Counted from the stretch's first letter, positions 26,584 to 36,153 are shown. The stretch is 64,000 nt of DNA from UBA9655 sp963704475 (GCA_963704475.1 OY969900.1:124001-188000), one strand, 5' to 3'. Program-made: numbers and translations. The notes: a model not told the origin generated them from the sequence alone.

Positions 26584-27756
26584 ATGTCGTATATCAAAAG
26601 ATATCTCACCTTTGATCTTCCTTACCATCAGTCAGCTTTCATGTGGGGAGCTCGAAAAACGGGAAAAACGACATATCTCAAACACACCTTTTCGAAGGCG
26701 CTTTTTTACGACCTTTTACAATCAGATTTAGCTTTTACCTTTGCCAAGGCTCCCTATATTTTCAGAGAAGAACTTCTTAAGCTTCAGGAGATGCAGGCTA
26801 ATGCGTTAGTCATCATTGATGAAGTCCAAAAAGTACCCGCCCTTATGGATGAAATACATTGGCTTATTGAGAATACAGGCTTTCAGTTCATCCTTTGTGG
26901 CTCGAGTGAACGTCAAATGAAGCGCCACGGTGTCAACATGCTGGGTGGACGGGCGTGGAAATATCACTTTTTCCCTTTATGCTTTCCTGAACTTCACGAA
27001 TTTGATCTCCTCAGAATTTTTAATAAAGGAACTCTCCCCTCGCATTATCTTTCTTCTAATCATCGAAAAGCATTGACAGCCTATCTTGAAGATTATCTCA
27101 TTCTTGAAATTCAAGCTGAAGGGATAGTCCGTAATTTGCCTGCTTTTTCTAGGTTTATTGACACTCTTCGATTTTCACATGGTGAAATGTTGAATTATTC
27201 CAATATTTCTCGCGAAGTTGGGGTTGATGCAAAAACAGTCAGAGAGTATTTTCACATTCTTGTGGATACATTGATGGGGTACATAGTGTTACCTTATCGT
27301 AAGAAAGTAAGCCGTGAAATCATTTCGCAGATTCCTAAATTTTATCTATTTGATGTTGGTGTGGCGTCGTTCATAAAACATCAACAATTTAACGACCTTA
27401 AAGGACCAGAAGCAGGGAAAGCGCTTGAACATTATATTTTTACGGAACTAACTGCTTATAAGTATTTGAATGACCTGGATTTTGAAATTAATTATTGGAG
27501 GACAAAAGATAAGATTGAAGTTGATTTTATTTTAAATGAAGGGCAGGTTGCCTTAGAAGTTAAAATTTCTGACCTCGTTTTACCATCGGATTTGAAAGGT
27601 CTACGAGCCTTTTATCAAGAACATAAACCCAAGAAATCACTCTTAATTTGTCAAGTTCCTCGTGCTAGACGGATTATTGAGGGTGATTTTGTTCTCGACA
27701 TTTTGCCAGTTAAAGACTTTCTTCAAGCCCTTTGGGGAGGAAAAATTGTATCATAA
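26584..27756 (+). CDS. AAA-type ATPase with C-terminal DUF4143 domain
   Basis: 390 residues. Walker A is GARKTGKTT at 22-30, Walker B is ALVIIDEVQKV near 74-84, and a sensor-like FILCGSSERQMKR follows. The second half has a winged-helix-like region (LNYSNISREVGVDAKTVREYF) and a C-terminal DUF4143 part with EVDFIL and ALEVK that looks like a nuclease-like fold. The family is widespread, often carried as an accessory gene, and of unknown role. Here it sits behind a tandem repeat array. Confidence 0.88.
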   Translation: MSYIKRYLTFDLPYHQSAFMWGARKTGKTTYLKHTFSKALFYDLLQSDLAFTFAKAPYIFREELLKLQEMQANALVIIDEVQKVPALMDEIHWLIENTGFQFILCGSSERQMKRHGVNMLGGRAWKYHFFPLCFPELHEFDLLRIFNKGTLPSHYLSSNHRKALTAYLEDYLILEIQAEGIVRNLPAFSRFIDTLRFSHGEMLNYSNISREVGVDAKTVREYFHILVDTLMGYIVLPYRKKVSREIISQIPKFYLFDVGVASFIKHQQFNDLKGPEAGKALEHYIFTELTAYKYLNDLDFEINYWRTKDKIEVDFILNEGQVALEVKISDLVLPSDLKGLRAFYQEHKPKKSLLICQVPRARRIIEGDFVLDILPVKDFLQALWGGKIVS

Positions 27757-27783
27757 CTTAATCATCTCAAACGGAACACGCTC

Positions 27784-28431
27784 ATGTATCTTCTCGTAGG
27801 CCTTGGAAACCCAGGCACTGAATACGCCAAAAATCGCCATAATGTGGGGTTTATGTGTGTGGATGAGATCCGTAAAAGCTATGGATTCCCTGCGGAGAAA
27901 GCTAAGTTTTCAGGGCATCTGACGGAAGGGAAGATAGATCATGAGAAAGTGTATCTTTTTAAACCTCTCACCTATATGAACCGTTCAGGACGCGCTGTTG
28001 TAGAGGCCACGCGGTTCTTTAAAATTCCTCCAGAGCACGTTATTGTCTTTCATGATGATCTGGATTTGGCGCCTGGGAAAGTGCGCGTCAAACAAGGGGG
28101 AGGGCATGGTGGCCATAATGGCCTTAAAGATTTAGATGTCCACCTTGGGCCATCTTATTGGCGGGTGCGAATTGGGATCGGTCGCCCTCTTCATAAAGAA
28201 GATGTGTCCTCTTATGTCCTTTCAGATTTTTCTAAGGAAGAGTATAAGTGGCTTGATCTTCTTCTGCCGCTTCTTGCGGATGAGGTTCACCTTTTATTGA
28301 CTTCTGATCCTCAAGATTATACTCAAAGGATTTCAAGAATTCAGGTAGACGCCCGAGTGGCGAGCCCGATGAGCGTAGTCAACCTACGTGACAGAGGGCG
28401 AGACCCGAAGGGCAACGCCCCTGAAACTTGA
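27784..28431 (+). CDS. pth: Peptidyl-tRNA hydrolase with repeat-encoded C-terminal tail
   Basis: Frees tRNA from stalled peptidyl-tRNA. Family motifs are all present: VGLGNPGTEYAKNRHNVGF at the start with the catalytic histidine (H20), LTYMNRSG near 61-68, and HDDLDLAPGKVRVKQGGGHGGHNGLKD near 91-117. The length of 215 exceeds the usual 190 or so. From residue 180 (base 28321) the coding DNA is a copy of a dispersed repeat also found at 40502-40765, so the last 36 residues come from that repeat. The core enzyme should be unaffected. Confidence 0.95.
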   Translation: MYLLVGLGNPGTEYAKNRHNVGFMCVDEIRKSYGFPAEKAKFSGHLTEGKIDHEKVYLFKPLTYMNRSGRAVVEATRFFKIPPEHVIVFHDDLDLAPGKVRVKQGGGHGGHNGLKDLDVHLGPSYWRVRIGIGRPLHKEDVSSYVLSDFSKEEYKWLDLLLPLLADEVHLLLTSDPQDYTQRISRIQVDARVASPMSVVNLRDRGRDPKGNAPET

Positions 28432-28445
28432 AAGACGAAGGGTAT
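28321..28445. repeat. Dispersed repeat B, copy 1, inside the pth coding region
   Basis: From ACTCAAAGGATTTCAAG through CGCCCGAGTGG, GATGAGCGTA, TACGTGACAGAGGGCGA and GAAACTTGAAAGACGAAG. The same blocks occur in the same order, inverted, at 40502-40765. The inner GCGTA/TACG(T) pair forms a short palindrome around GTCAACC. Confidence 0.85.
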
Positions 28446-28473
28446 GGGGCAAAAATTATGACGGAGACCAAAC

Positions 28474-29562
28474 ATGGGATTTAAATGTGGGATTGTTGGC
28501 TTGCCGAATGTCGGAAAGTCTACCCTTTTCAATGCATTAACGGAAACGGCTGCGGCGGAAGCGGCAAATTATCCTTTTTGTACCATTGAACCCAATGTCG
28601 GGCGCGTGGGCGTTCCGGATAGAAGGCTTTCTGAGTTGGCGCGCCTTGCGGGCTCTGCAAAAATTATCCCCACCCAACTAGAGTTTGTTGATATTGCAGG
28701 CCTTGTCCGAGGGGCTTCTCAAGGAGAAGGTCTCGGCAATCAATTCCTGGGGCATATTCGGGAGGTGGATGCCATTGTTCACGTCGTGCGATGTTTTGAA
28801 AATTCAGACATTACCCATGTTGAAGGGGAAATCGATCCTCTGCGCGATATTGATATTATTGAGACAGAGCTGATGCTCGCGGATATGGAGAGTCTTGAAA
28901 AACGTATGCCAGCCCTGGAAAAAAAGCTTCGCGTGAAAGATCCGCAAGCCTTGGTTCAATTACCGTTGATGGAACGAGCTCTTACCCTTCTGAGGGAAGG
29001 GAAACCAGCGCGGCTTGTGCAGTGTGCGCCTGAACATCAAGAAGACCTCAAGCGGTTACAGCTTATCACCACAAAGCCTGTGTTATATGTGTGCAATGTG
29101 GCAGAGAATGATGCATCTGCAGGGAATCACTTTACAGAAAAGGTAAAAGAGAGGGGAGGGCGGATGGCCCTGGTTTCAGCGGCTATTGAAGCCGAAGTAG
29201 CCTCTCTTGAATCGGATGAAGAAAAGGTGGAGTTTCTCCAGAGTTTAGGGCTTAAGGAGACTGGTCTAACGCGGGTGATTCGAGAAGGCTATACGTTGCT
29301 GAATTTACTGACCTTTTTTACAATTGGCCCGAAAGAAGCTCGCGCTTGGACTGTTCATGAGGGGGCAAAAGCACCCCAAGCGGCAGGGGTCATTCATAGT
29401 GACTTTGAGCGTGGGTTTATTTGTGCAGAAACCATTTCTTATGAAGATTATGTTGCCTTTCAAGGGGAGCAGGGCGTTAAGGCCGCTGGCAAGCTGCGCC
29501 TTGAAGGCCGTGACTATGTTGTCCAAGATGGGGATGTTTTTCATTTTAGATTTAATGTGTGA
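28474..29562 (+). CDS. ychF: YchF/Ola1-type ATPase
   Basis: 362 residues, the family length. An Obg-like P-loop protein that prefers ATP and binds ribosomes. The G1 motif GLPNVGKSTLFNAL is at residues 9-22, with G3 DIAGLVRGA near 72. A coiled-coil insert and the C-terminal TGS domain (FTIGPKEARAW) follow. GGAG precedes the ATG. Lies 42 bp after pth, the common pairing of these two genes. Confidence 0.97.
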   Translation: MGFKCGIVGLPNVGKSTLFNALTETAAAEAANYPFCTIEPNVGRVGVPDRRLSELARLAGSAKIIPTQLEFVDIAGLVRGASQGEGLGNQFLGHIREVDAIVHVVRCFENSDITHVEGEIDPLRDIDIIETELMLADMESLEKRMPALEKKLRVKDPQALVQLPLMERALTLLREGKPARLVQCAPEHQEDLKRLQLITTKPVLYVCNVAENDASAGNHFTEKVKERGGRMALVSAAIEAEVASLESDEEKVEFLQSLGLKETGLTRVIREGYTLLNLLTFFTIGPKEARAWTVHEGAKAPQAAGVIHSDFERGFICAETISYEDYVAFQGEQGVKAAGKLRLEGRDYVVQDGDVFHFRFNV

Positions 29563-29613
29563 GAGACAGAGGTGACAGTATTAGTTCAGTATGACAAGTA
29601 CACTTCCACCTGA

Positions 29614-29994
29614 TTACTGACTATCGATATCCCTTTTTACTTTAGGGGACTTCAGGAGAGAATCTATACGCATCATTTCATCGAAAGAAGGATCAGCATG
29701 AAAGACAAGACGCGGCGCTACGCGAGTGGTCAGCTGGTGCGCCACCTCTTTCCTGAAATACCATGCCCTATCTTTAAGGCTTGAGAGAATTTCAGGAACT
29801 TGTTTTCCGCCGAGGGGCATCACGTAAACGACTGCATTTTGAAGATCTGGGCTCACCCGTACTTCTGTAATTGTAATAGAGGAGCGGTCTAGAAGCTCGT
29901 CACCACTTTCAGCATGGCTAAGAGTTCTGCTTAAAATATGACGAATTTCTTCTCCAACACGGAGCTGACGTTGGGTAGGTTTTTTGTGAAGCAT
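29614..29994 (-). CDS. rbfA: Ribosome-binding factor A
   Basis: 126 residues with the KH-like fold used in 30S maturation: QLRVGEEIRHILSRTL at the start, ITITEVRVSPDLQNAVVYV in the centre, and LVFHADPSFDEMMRIDSLL near the end. It belongs to the rimP-nusA-infB cluster but is separated from infB by about 175 bp of palindromic repeats. Confidence 0.95.
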   Translation of the reverse strand: MLHKKPTQRQLRVGEEIRHILSRTLSHAESGDELLDRSSITITEVRVSPDLQNAVVYVMPLGGKQVPEILSSLKDRAWYFRKEVAHQLTTRVAPRLVFHADPSFDEMMRIDSLLKSPKVKRDIDSQ

Positions 29995-30015
29995 GGTCTT
30001 TTTCCTTAGACAAAG

Positions 30016-30170
30016 AGTGTCATCCCGAATTTATTTCGGGATCTCATTGTTATGGGGCCTCTCTTTTGTCATCCTAAGGATCTCGTTGTCATGGGGTCCT
30101 GAAACAATCCTCGATCGGGGTCGAGGACATGGTTCAGTATGACAATACTGTTCAGAATGACACCTCTTAT
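30016..30170. repeat. Palindromic repeats within the infB-rbfA gap
   Basis: Several GTCATCC-type units in tandem: TCCCGAATTTATTTCGGGA, CATCCTAAGGATCTCG, TCCTCGATCGGGGTCGAGGA and CAGTATGACA / CAGAATGACA. They lie inside what is probably one transcription unit. Confidence 0.7.
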
Positions 30171-32627
30171 CTACTCTAACACCCGTGAGATTTCTTCAAT
30201 TTCAAAGCACTCGATTGTGTCGCCTACTTTTATATCATTATAATTTTCAAGGGCCATGCCACATTCATATCCTTCACGAACATCCTTTACTTCATCCTTA
30301 GCTCGTTTGAGAGTTTTTAGATTTCCTTCATGAATCACAACATTGTCGCGCAAAATGCGCACTTTTGCCCCACGTTTAACAGTTCCCTCGGTTACCATAC
30401 ACCCAGCGATTTTCCCAACTTTTGTAATTGTAAAGACCTCTCTAATGACTGCAGCACCAAGGTATTTTTCGCGAAGTGTCGGGGCTAAGAGTCCACCCAG
30501 CGCCGCTTTGATGTCATCTACAACGTCATAAATAACCGAGTAGTATCGAATATCAACACCGTCTCTACGTGCAGCGTCCCGTGCTTGGGGATTGGCACGC
30601 ACGTTAAAACCAATGATGAGCGCCGACGATGCTTTGGCGAGGGTGACGTCACTTTCCGTAATTTCACCGACAGCTGCATGGAGGACATTAATCTTTACTT
30701 CTTCTGTAGATAATTTAGACAAGCTCCCACTAATAGCTTCCATAGATCCTTGCACATCAGATTTTATGATAAGAGGAAGCTCTTTTACTTCTCCTGCAGC
30801 AATTTTTGAAAACATTTGTTCCATGCTCCCACGGGCAGAAAGAGCGGATTTGGCTTCTCGAACACGGCGTTGACGGAATTCAGAAATCTCTCGCGCCTGA
30901 TTTTCATTCTCTGTGACCACAAAATCATCTCCTGCGAGAGGAGCCCCGTTAAATCCTAAGATTTCAACAGGAACAGAAGGACCAGCTTGAGATACTTGAT
31001 GTCCGCGATCATCAACAAGGGCTCGGACACGCCCATATTCAGCGCCTGCAACAAAAAGATCTCCTATCTTTAAGGTTCCTTTTTGAACCAAAATGGTTGC
31101 AACAACCCCGCGGCCTCGTTCGAGTTTTGATTCAACAACAACACCTTCAGCCAATCGATTGGGGTTTGCTTTAAGATTAAGCATTTCCGCTTGCAAGAGA
31201 ATTGTTTCTTCAAGTTTATCTAAGTTAGTCCCTTGTTTTGCAGAAACTTCTACATCAAGAATATCGCCTCCAACTTTTTCAAGAAAAATTTCATGCTGCA
31301 TCAGCATATTGCGGACACGCTCAGGATCAGCACCGGGTTTGTCAATTTTGTTAATTGCAACGATAACAGGAACATTTGCCGCTTTCGCATGGTGGATGGC
31401 TTCAATTGTTTGATCCTTTACCCCATCATCTGCAGCAACCACAAGAACAACGATATCTGTTACATTGGCGCCACGAGCACGCATTTCTGTAAAGGCTGCA
31501 TGTCCGGGAGTATCAATAAAGGTAATCCTATCCCCGGATTTTAAAACAACTTGATAGGCTCCAATATGTTGTGTAATACCACCTGCTTCTCCGGAGACAA
31601 CATCTGTTTTGCGTAACGCATCAAGAAGAGAGGTTTTTCCATGATCCACATGTCCCATAACTGTTACAACAGGGGAGCGTGGCCTCATCTGTGTTTCATC
31701 TTCTTCCTGAATATGAAGACCGATTTCAATATCTGACTCAGCGACACGCTTCACAGAATGGCCGAACTCCGTTGCAATGAGTTCCGCTGTATCAGCGTCA
31801 ATAGACTGAGTGATTGTTGCCATAACGCCCATTTTCATCAAAGCCTTAATGACATCTGCCCCTCGTTCAGCAAGACGGTTCGCAAGTTCTTGAACCGTAA
31901 TGACCTCAGGAATAATAATCTCGCGGAGGACTTTTTGTTGAGGAGCTTCGACACCCGCCATTTTGCGTTTTTCACGCTGCCTTTTCATAGCGGCAAGGCT
32001 ACGTCCTGGTTTGTCTTCGTCGCTGCGTAAGGCCTGAACGATCGTAAGCTTTCCTGTGCGACGTCGAGGCTCTACTCGTTTTGTAACAGGGACCTTGAGT
32101 TTATCCCCTCCCTTGCTGCGGCGGTTTTCTTCTTCGTCGCCATAAGAAGAATAAACAACTTTCTTTTTATGGTCTCCTTCTTCCAAAGGTATAAGACCTG
32201 GCTCCATAAGAGAAGGGGTGGCTTCCTCTGAAGGAGGAGTTTCACTTGAAGAAGACGTTTGATTTATTTCTTCTTCTTTTTTTGAAAGTGTTTGTTCTTC
32301 AAGCGCTTTCAACCGGCTACGTTCTGACTCGATGACTTGCGTCTTCATAGCGCCGTGCAGAGCTTGAAGACGCTCTTCAATTTCCGCTGGCGTAAGTCCA
32401 GAACTACCGAGAGGCTTTCCATCTCCATTCTGCTTTTCTTTACCGTTGCCCTGTCCAGGCAGAATAACGCGTTTTTTCTTAACTTCTACGGTGACTGTTT
32501 TTGAACGACCGTGCGTAAAACTTTGGCGCACATGCATTCCCCCCTCACCCCCTTTATTGAGAGTAAGCGTCTTTGCAGAAAGCGTAAGAGGTTTCTTAGA
32601 TTTCGTTTTTTCGTCTATATCCGTCAT
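30171..32627 (-). CDS. infB: Translation initiation factor IF-2
   Basis: 818 residues. The N-terminal 230 are low-complexity and charged. An IF2 N-domain (VQELANRLAERGADVIKALMK) follows near 250, then the GTPase with G1 GHVDHGKTSLLDAL near 324, DTPGH and NKIDKPGA. C-terminal beta barrels complete the initiator-tRNA-binding part. It starts 5 bp after nusA. The ylxR gene often found between them is absent. Confidence 0.98.
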   Translation of the reverse strand: MTDIDEKTKSKKPLTLSAKTLTLNKGGEGGMHVRQSFTHGRSKTVTVEVKKKRVILPGQGNGKEKQNGDGKPLGSSGLTPAEIEERLQALHGAMKTQVIESERSRLKALEEQTLSKKEEEINQTSSSSETPPSEEATPSLMEPGLIPLEEGDHKKKVVYSSYGDEEENRRSKGGDKLKVPVTKRVEPRRRTGKLTIVQALRSDEDKPGRSLAAMKRQREKRKMAGVEAPQQKVLREIIIPEVITVQELANRLAERGADVIKALMKMGVMATITQSIDADTAELIATEFGHSVKRVAESDIEIGLHIQEEDETQMRPRSPVVTVMGHVDHGKTSLLDALRKTDVVSGEAGGITQHIGAYQVVLKSGDRITFIDTPGHAAFTEMRARGANVTDIVVLVVAADDGVKDQTIEAIHHAKAANVPVIVAINKIDKPGADPERVRNMLMQHEIFLEKVGGDILDVEVSAKQGTNLDKLEETILLQAEMLNLKANPNRLAEGVVVESKLERGRGVVATILVQKGTLKIGDLFVAGAEYGRVRALVDDRGHQVSQAGPSVPVEILGFNGAPLAGDDFVVTENENQAREISEFRQRRVREAKSALSARGSMEQMFSKIAAGEVKELPLIIKSDVQGSMEAISGSLSKLSTEEVKINVLHAAVGEITESDVTLAKASSALIIGFNVRANPQARDAARRDGVDIRYYSVIYDVVDDIKAALGGLLAPTLREKYLGAAVIREVFTITKVGKIAGCMVTEGTVKRGAKVRILRDNVVIHEGNLKTLKRAKDEVKDVREGYECGMALENYNDIKVGDTIECFEIEEISRVLE

Positions 32628-32632
32628 TTGCC

Positions 32633-34159
32633 CTAACTATCTGTTGATGTGTTCTCAGCCTCAAACCAATGAGCACGGGCTGCCATAATAATATGCTGAG
32701 CCTTCTCTTCAGTAAGCCGTCCTTCAGGAAGAAGTTCAAGCAGCTCATCTCCACTCAAATCAGCAAGATCATCGCGCGTTTTTATTCCTTTTTCAGCAAG
32801 AGCAACGATCAAGTCAAGATCGAGACCGCCTAAAGATTTTAAATCTTCTGCCACTTTGAGCGTCTTTAACTGCTTTGTCAAATTCTGCTCTTTAGTTTTG
32901 AGGTAGGTTTTCGCGCGTGTTTGAAGTTCAGTAGCTAAGTCTTGGTCAAACCCTTCAATAGAAGATATTTCGCCTAAGTCAATATAGGCAACTTCTTCAA
33001 CCTTGGTAAATCCTTCATTAATAAGCAAATGAGCTATCATTTCATCAACGTCAAGAGCTTCCACGAAGAGTTGTGAGCGCATTTTGACTTCGGCAGTGCG
33101 TCGTTCGGATTCTTGATCCTCTGTTAAAATATCAATCTTCCAGCCTGAAAGAATTGACGCTAAACGAACATTCTGGCCCCGTCTTCCAATGGCAAGGCTT
33201 AACTGATCTTCAGCGACCACAACGTCAATGCGTTTGTTTTCTTCATCAACGACGACTTTTGCAACTTCCGCAGGGGCAAGGGCGTTGACGATAAACGTTG
33301 CAGGGTTTGCTGACCATGGAATGATGTCAACTTTCTCTCCCTGAAGTTCTGCCACAACTGCTTGAACGCGACTTCCACGCATTCCAACGCAAGCGCCCAC
33401 AGGGTCAATAGAAGGGTCTGATGTGGTAACTGCAATCTTTGCACGACTTCCTGGATCACGGGCCACCGCTCTAATTTCAATAACTCCATCATAAATTTCA
33501 GGCACTTCTTGTGTGAAGAGTTTTGTCATAAACTCTGGCCGCGTACGAGAGACGAAAATCTGGGCTCCTCGGGGTTCTTCTCGAACGTCATAAATGTACG
33601 TGCGCACACGATCGCCAATGCGAAAATTTTCCCGAGGGATCATCTCATCGCGACGTAGAAGAGCTTCGGCTTTACCGAGTTCAATAAAAACGTTTCCAAA
33701 TTCAATGCGTTTGACGATCCCGTTGACGATATCACCAATGCGACCTTTATATTCTTGATATTGATGGAAACGCTCTGCATCTCGTACTTTTTGAAAAATC
33801 ACTTGTTTTGCTGTTTGAGCAGCCACCCGTCCAAAATCAATGGGCGGGAGATCTTCTGTCAATACATCTCCGACTTTGAGTGCTGGATCAATTGCGCGGG
33901 CTTCGGAGAGGGTTAGTTGAATGGATGGGTTTTCAACCTCTTCCACAACTTCACGACATCGAACAAGTGTAATCTCACCTGTTTTGCGATCGATTTTAGC
34001 GCGAATATCATGTTCATACCCATACTTTGAGCGGCCTGCCTTTTGTATGGCTTCTTCCATGGCCTCTAAAACTTGATCTTTATCAATAGCTTTTTCACGA
34101 GCCACTGTTTCTACAACTGTTAGAAGCTCACGGCTTCCGGGATTTGTATGTATTTCCAT
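32633..34159 (-). CDS. nusA: Transcription elongation/termination factor NusA
   Basis: 508 residues from the ATG at 34159, 8 bases after AAGGA. Starts at 34162 and 34174 are also possible. An N-terminal RNA polymerase-binding domain is followed by an S1 domain (GDIVNGIVKRIEFGNVFIELG), two KH domains (GACVGMRGSRVQ and LAIGRRGQNVRLA), and two helical C-terminal repeats typical of proteobacteria. Part of the rimP-nusA-infB operon. Confidence 0.97.
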   Translation of the reverse strand: MEIHTNPGSRELLTVVETVAREKAIDKDQVLEAMEEAIQKAGRSKYGYEHDIRAKIDRKTGEITLVRCREVVEEVENPSIQLTLSEARAIDPALKVGDVLTEDLPPIDFGRVAAQTAKQVIFQKVRDAERFHQYQEYKGRIGDIVNGIVKRIEFGNVFIELGKAEALLRRDEMIPRENFRIGDRVRTYIYDVREEPRGAQIFVSRTRPEFMTKLFTQEVPEIYDGVIEIRAVARDPGSRAKIAVTTSDPSIDPVGACVGMRGSRVQAVVAELQGEKVDIIPWSANPATFIVNALAPAEVAKVVVDEENKRIDVVVAEDQLSLAIGRRGQNVRLASILSGWKIDILTEDQESERRTAEVKMRSQLFVEALDVDEMIAHLLINEGFTKVEEVAYIDLGEISSIEGFDQDLATELQTRAKTYLKTKEQNLTKQLKTLKVAEDLKSLGGLDLDLIVALAEKGIKTRDDLADLSGDELLELLPEGRLTEEKAQHIIMAARAHWFEAENTSTDS

Positions 34160-34177
34160 CATTTTATCCTTCATGTC

Positions 34178-34654
34178 TCACACCTTTGGAATAAGCTTTG
34201 CTTTTAGTACATCGGAAAAAGAAAATGCTACAATCTCATGTTTTTCTTCTTTCTCAGAGGTTGCCAAGTCAATTTTAACACTATCTCCCTCGATTCCTTG
34301 TAACATCCCCATATATCGACGACTTCCCTTATAAGGGGTTTTGAGTTCAATCTTTATCATTGAGCCTTGATATTTCTCAAAATCTTGTCGTTTGACAAGA
34401 GGCCTATCTAAGCCAGGAGAACTGACCTCTAAGACATAAGATTCATGGATCGGGTCATCGACATCCAATAAAGCGGATACGGTATGGCTTACATTCGTAC
34501 AGTCTGCCATTGAAATGGCTGTATCATCTTGGTGCTCGATCATAATCTGCAATGTTTTTCGTGTTGTACCCGAAAGCTGCACTCGCACAACCCCAAATCC
34601 TTTATCTAAAAGAGCAGGAGTAATAATTTCTTCAATATGTTGTGCTATACTCAT
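34178..34654 (-). CDS. rimP: Ribosome maturation factor RimP
   Basis: 158 residues. Helps assemble the 30S subunit. Typical segments are IEEIITPALLDKGFGVVRVQL at the start, YVLEVSSPGLDRPL in the centre, and the C-terminal SH3-like domain. First gene of the operon with nusA and infB. An intrinsic terminator lies between its likely promoter and its ATG, suggesting attenuation. Confidence 0.96.
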   Translation of the reverse strand: MSIAQHIEEIITPALLDKGFGVVRVQLSGTTRKTLQIMIEHQDDTAISMADCTNVSHTVSALLDVDDPIHESYVLEVSSPGLDRPLVKRQDFEKYQGSMIKIELKTPYKGSRRYMGMLQGIEGDSVKIDLATSEKEEKHEIVAFSFSDVLKAKLIPKV

Positions 34655-34665
34655 CCCTTATAAAG

Positions 34666-34696
34666 CCCAAAAAAAAAGTGGGCTGCGACCCACTTT
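34666..34696 (-). terminator. Intrinsic terminator in the rimP leader
   Basis: On the minus strand AAAGTGGG and CCCACTTT form an 8-bp stem around TCGCAG, followed by a long T-run. It ends about 12 bases before the rimP start codon, so it would stop transcripts entering the operon unless relieved. It may also terminate an upstream transcript. Confidence 0.75.
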
Positions 34697-34812
34697 CTGA
34701 TTTAATGTGAGAAATATTTTTTACATACTACCTAACTTTTAAAAAAATGCAAGCGTAAGATGACAAATCTAAAGAGGTTCTATATAAGAATAAATAGAAA
34801 AGGATACACCGC

Positions 34813-35430
34813 ATGGCTATGATTGACATTTTATTTTTTGCCGCTATCGCCGTTTTCTTAGGCTATCGCTTGTGGGTTGTGTTAGGGCTTCACGATGTAG
34901 ATCGCCCTCTGCACAAGCGACGCTCGAGTGAAGATGACGTTGTTATTCCTATTCGACCACGAATAGTACGCCCGTCACCAGAAGCCCCCCCCTTAGAAGA
35001 AGCAGAAACGACGCAAGATGATACGGATGACCGCTTTTTGCAGGGCGCAACCCTTGCCTTCCGTAAAATTGTCGCGGCCTATGCAGCAGGAGACCTTCAA
35101 ACGCTCCACAAGCTATTAGAACAGCCGCTTTTTGAAACGTTCGAGGAAGCCATTGCCAAACGCACCCGCGCAAAGAAAACGCTTGAGGTTGATATAGACC
35201 GTATCACGACGACAGAAATTCTGGATAAACGGGAAGAAAAAGGTAAAGCGTATATTACCGTTCGATTTGTCTCTCAACAATGCCTTGTGACGCGCAATGA
35301 AAGGGGAAAGCTCCTTGAGGGTGACCCGGATCGATATAGCGAAGTCACAGATATTTGGACATTCTCTCGCCCTCTTAAAAGTTCTGATCCAAATTGGAAG
35401 CTCGTGGCAACCCAAGTTCCAGAAGAGTAA
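34813..35430 (+). CDS. Tim44-like domain protein
   Basis: 205 residues: one N-terminal membrane anchor (about 3-25), a charged proline-rich linker (30-75), then a Tim44-like domain with DDRFLQGATLAFRKIVAAYAAGD, LLEQPLFETFEEAI and the final VTDIWTFSRPL...NWKLVATQ. This family is conserved in alphaproteobacteria and related to the mitochondrial import motor subunit Tim44. Its bacterial role is unclear. The start could also be the ATG two codons later. Confidence 0.9.
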   Translation: MAMIDILFFAAIAVFLGYRLWVVLGLHDVDRPLHKRRSSEDDVVIPIRPRIVRPSPEAPPLEEAETTQDDTDDRFLQGATLAFRKIVAAYAAGDLQTLHKLLEQPLFETFEEAIAKRTRAKKTLEVDIDRITTTEILDKREEKGKAYITVRFVSQQCLVTRNERGKLLEGDPDRYSEVTDIWTFSRPLKSSDPNWKLVATQVPEE

Positions 35431-35440
35431 TTATCCTTTC

Positions 35441-35463
35441 ACCTCTCCCACAAGGGGAGAGGT
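35441..35463. repeat. CCTCTCCC hairpin repeat (family C)
   Basis: A perfect inverted repeat, ACCTCTCCC and GGGAGAGGT around ACAAG (written with one extra G). Located just after the Tim44-like gene. The same hairpin bounds the element at 37461-37648 and occurs, slightly altered, inside nadK. Confidence 0.85.
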
Positions 35464-35481
35464 AAAAATTATAAGGCAAAC

Positions 35482-36153
35482 GTGACAAAAAAATCTCTCA
35501 CCAACCGCCCCTTATCCGTTCGTTTAAAATCGACGCAAGGGCGCACGGTTTCATCTCAACGGTGGCTTACCCGTCAGCTCAACGATGTTTATGTCCAAAA
35601 GGCAAAAGCAGAGGGCTATCTTTCGCGTGCGGCGTATAAACTTATTGAAATTAATGATAAATTTAAGATATTGAAGCCAGGCTTGCATGTGGTGGACCTA
35701 GGGGCTGCACCGGGCGGATGGACGCAAGTCGCTTTATCACACGTCGGCCCTCAGGGGCGAGTTATTGGGATTGATTTAACGCCTATGGAGCCGATTGGAC
35801 AAGCCACCCTCATCTGTGGAGATTTTACGGACCTTCAAGTTATGGAAACACTAAAAGAAGCTCTTGGGGGTCCTGTTCATGTGGTCTTAAGTGATATGGC
35901 AGCCCCCAGTACAGGGATTTCTCAAACGGATCACCTGCGCATTATGGCTCTGGCAGAAGAAGCGTTTCTCTTTGCTCAAGAAGTTTTAACACAAGGAGGC
36001 ACTTTTGTGGCCAAAGTTCTTCGTGGGGGGACAGAAAAAGAGTTGTTGACCCTCTTAAAATGTCACTTTGAAAAGGTAGTCCATTTTAAACCGGCCGCAA
36101 GTCGCGCTGATTCTGCTGAGATTTATGTGATTGCCTTGAGGTTCCGTCCATGA
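35482..36153 (+). CDS. rlmE: 23S rRNA 2'-O-methyltransferase RlmE (FtsJ/RrmJ)
   Basis: 223 residues starting with GTG. Methylates a uridine in helix 92 of 23S rRNA. The N-terminal KAKAEGYLSRAAYKL provides the catalytic lysine, the SAM site DLGAAPGGWTQVAL is near residue 73, the acidic D of LSDMAAP is near 137, and VAKVLRGG supplies the second lysine. The stop overlaps the next start by 4 bases. Confidence 0.95.
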   Translation: MTKKSLTNRPLSVRLKSTQGRTVSSQRWLTRQLNDVYVQKAKAEGYLSRAAYKLIEINDKFKILKPGLHVVDLGAAPGGWTQVALSHVGPQGRVIGIDLTPMEPIGQATLICGDFTDLQVMETLKEALGGPVHVVLSDMAAPSTGISQTDHLRIMALAEEAFLFAQEVLTQGGTFVAKVLRGGTEKELLTLLKCHFEKVVHFKPAASRADSAEIYVIALRFRP

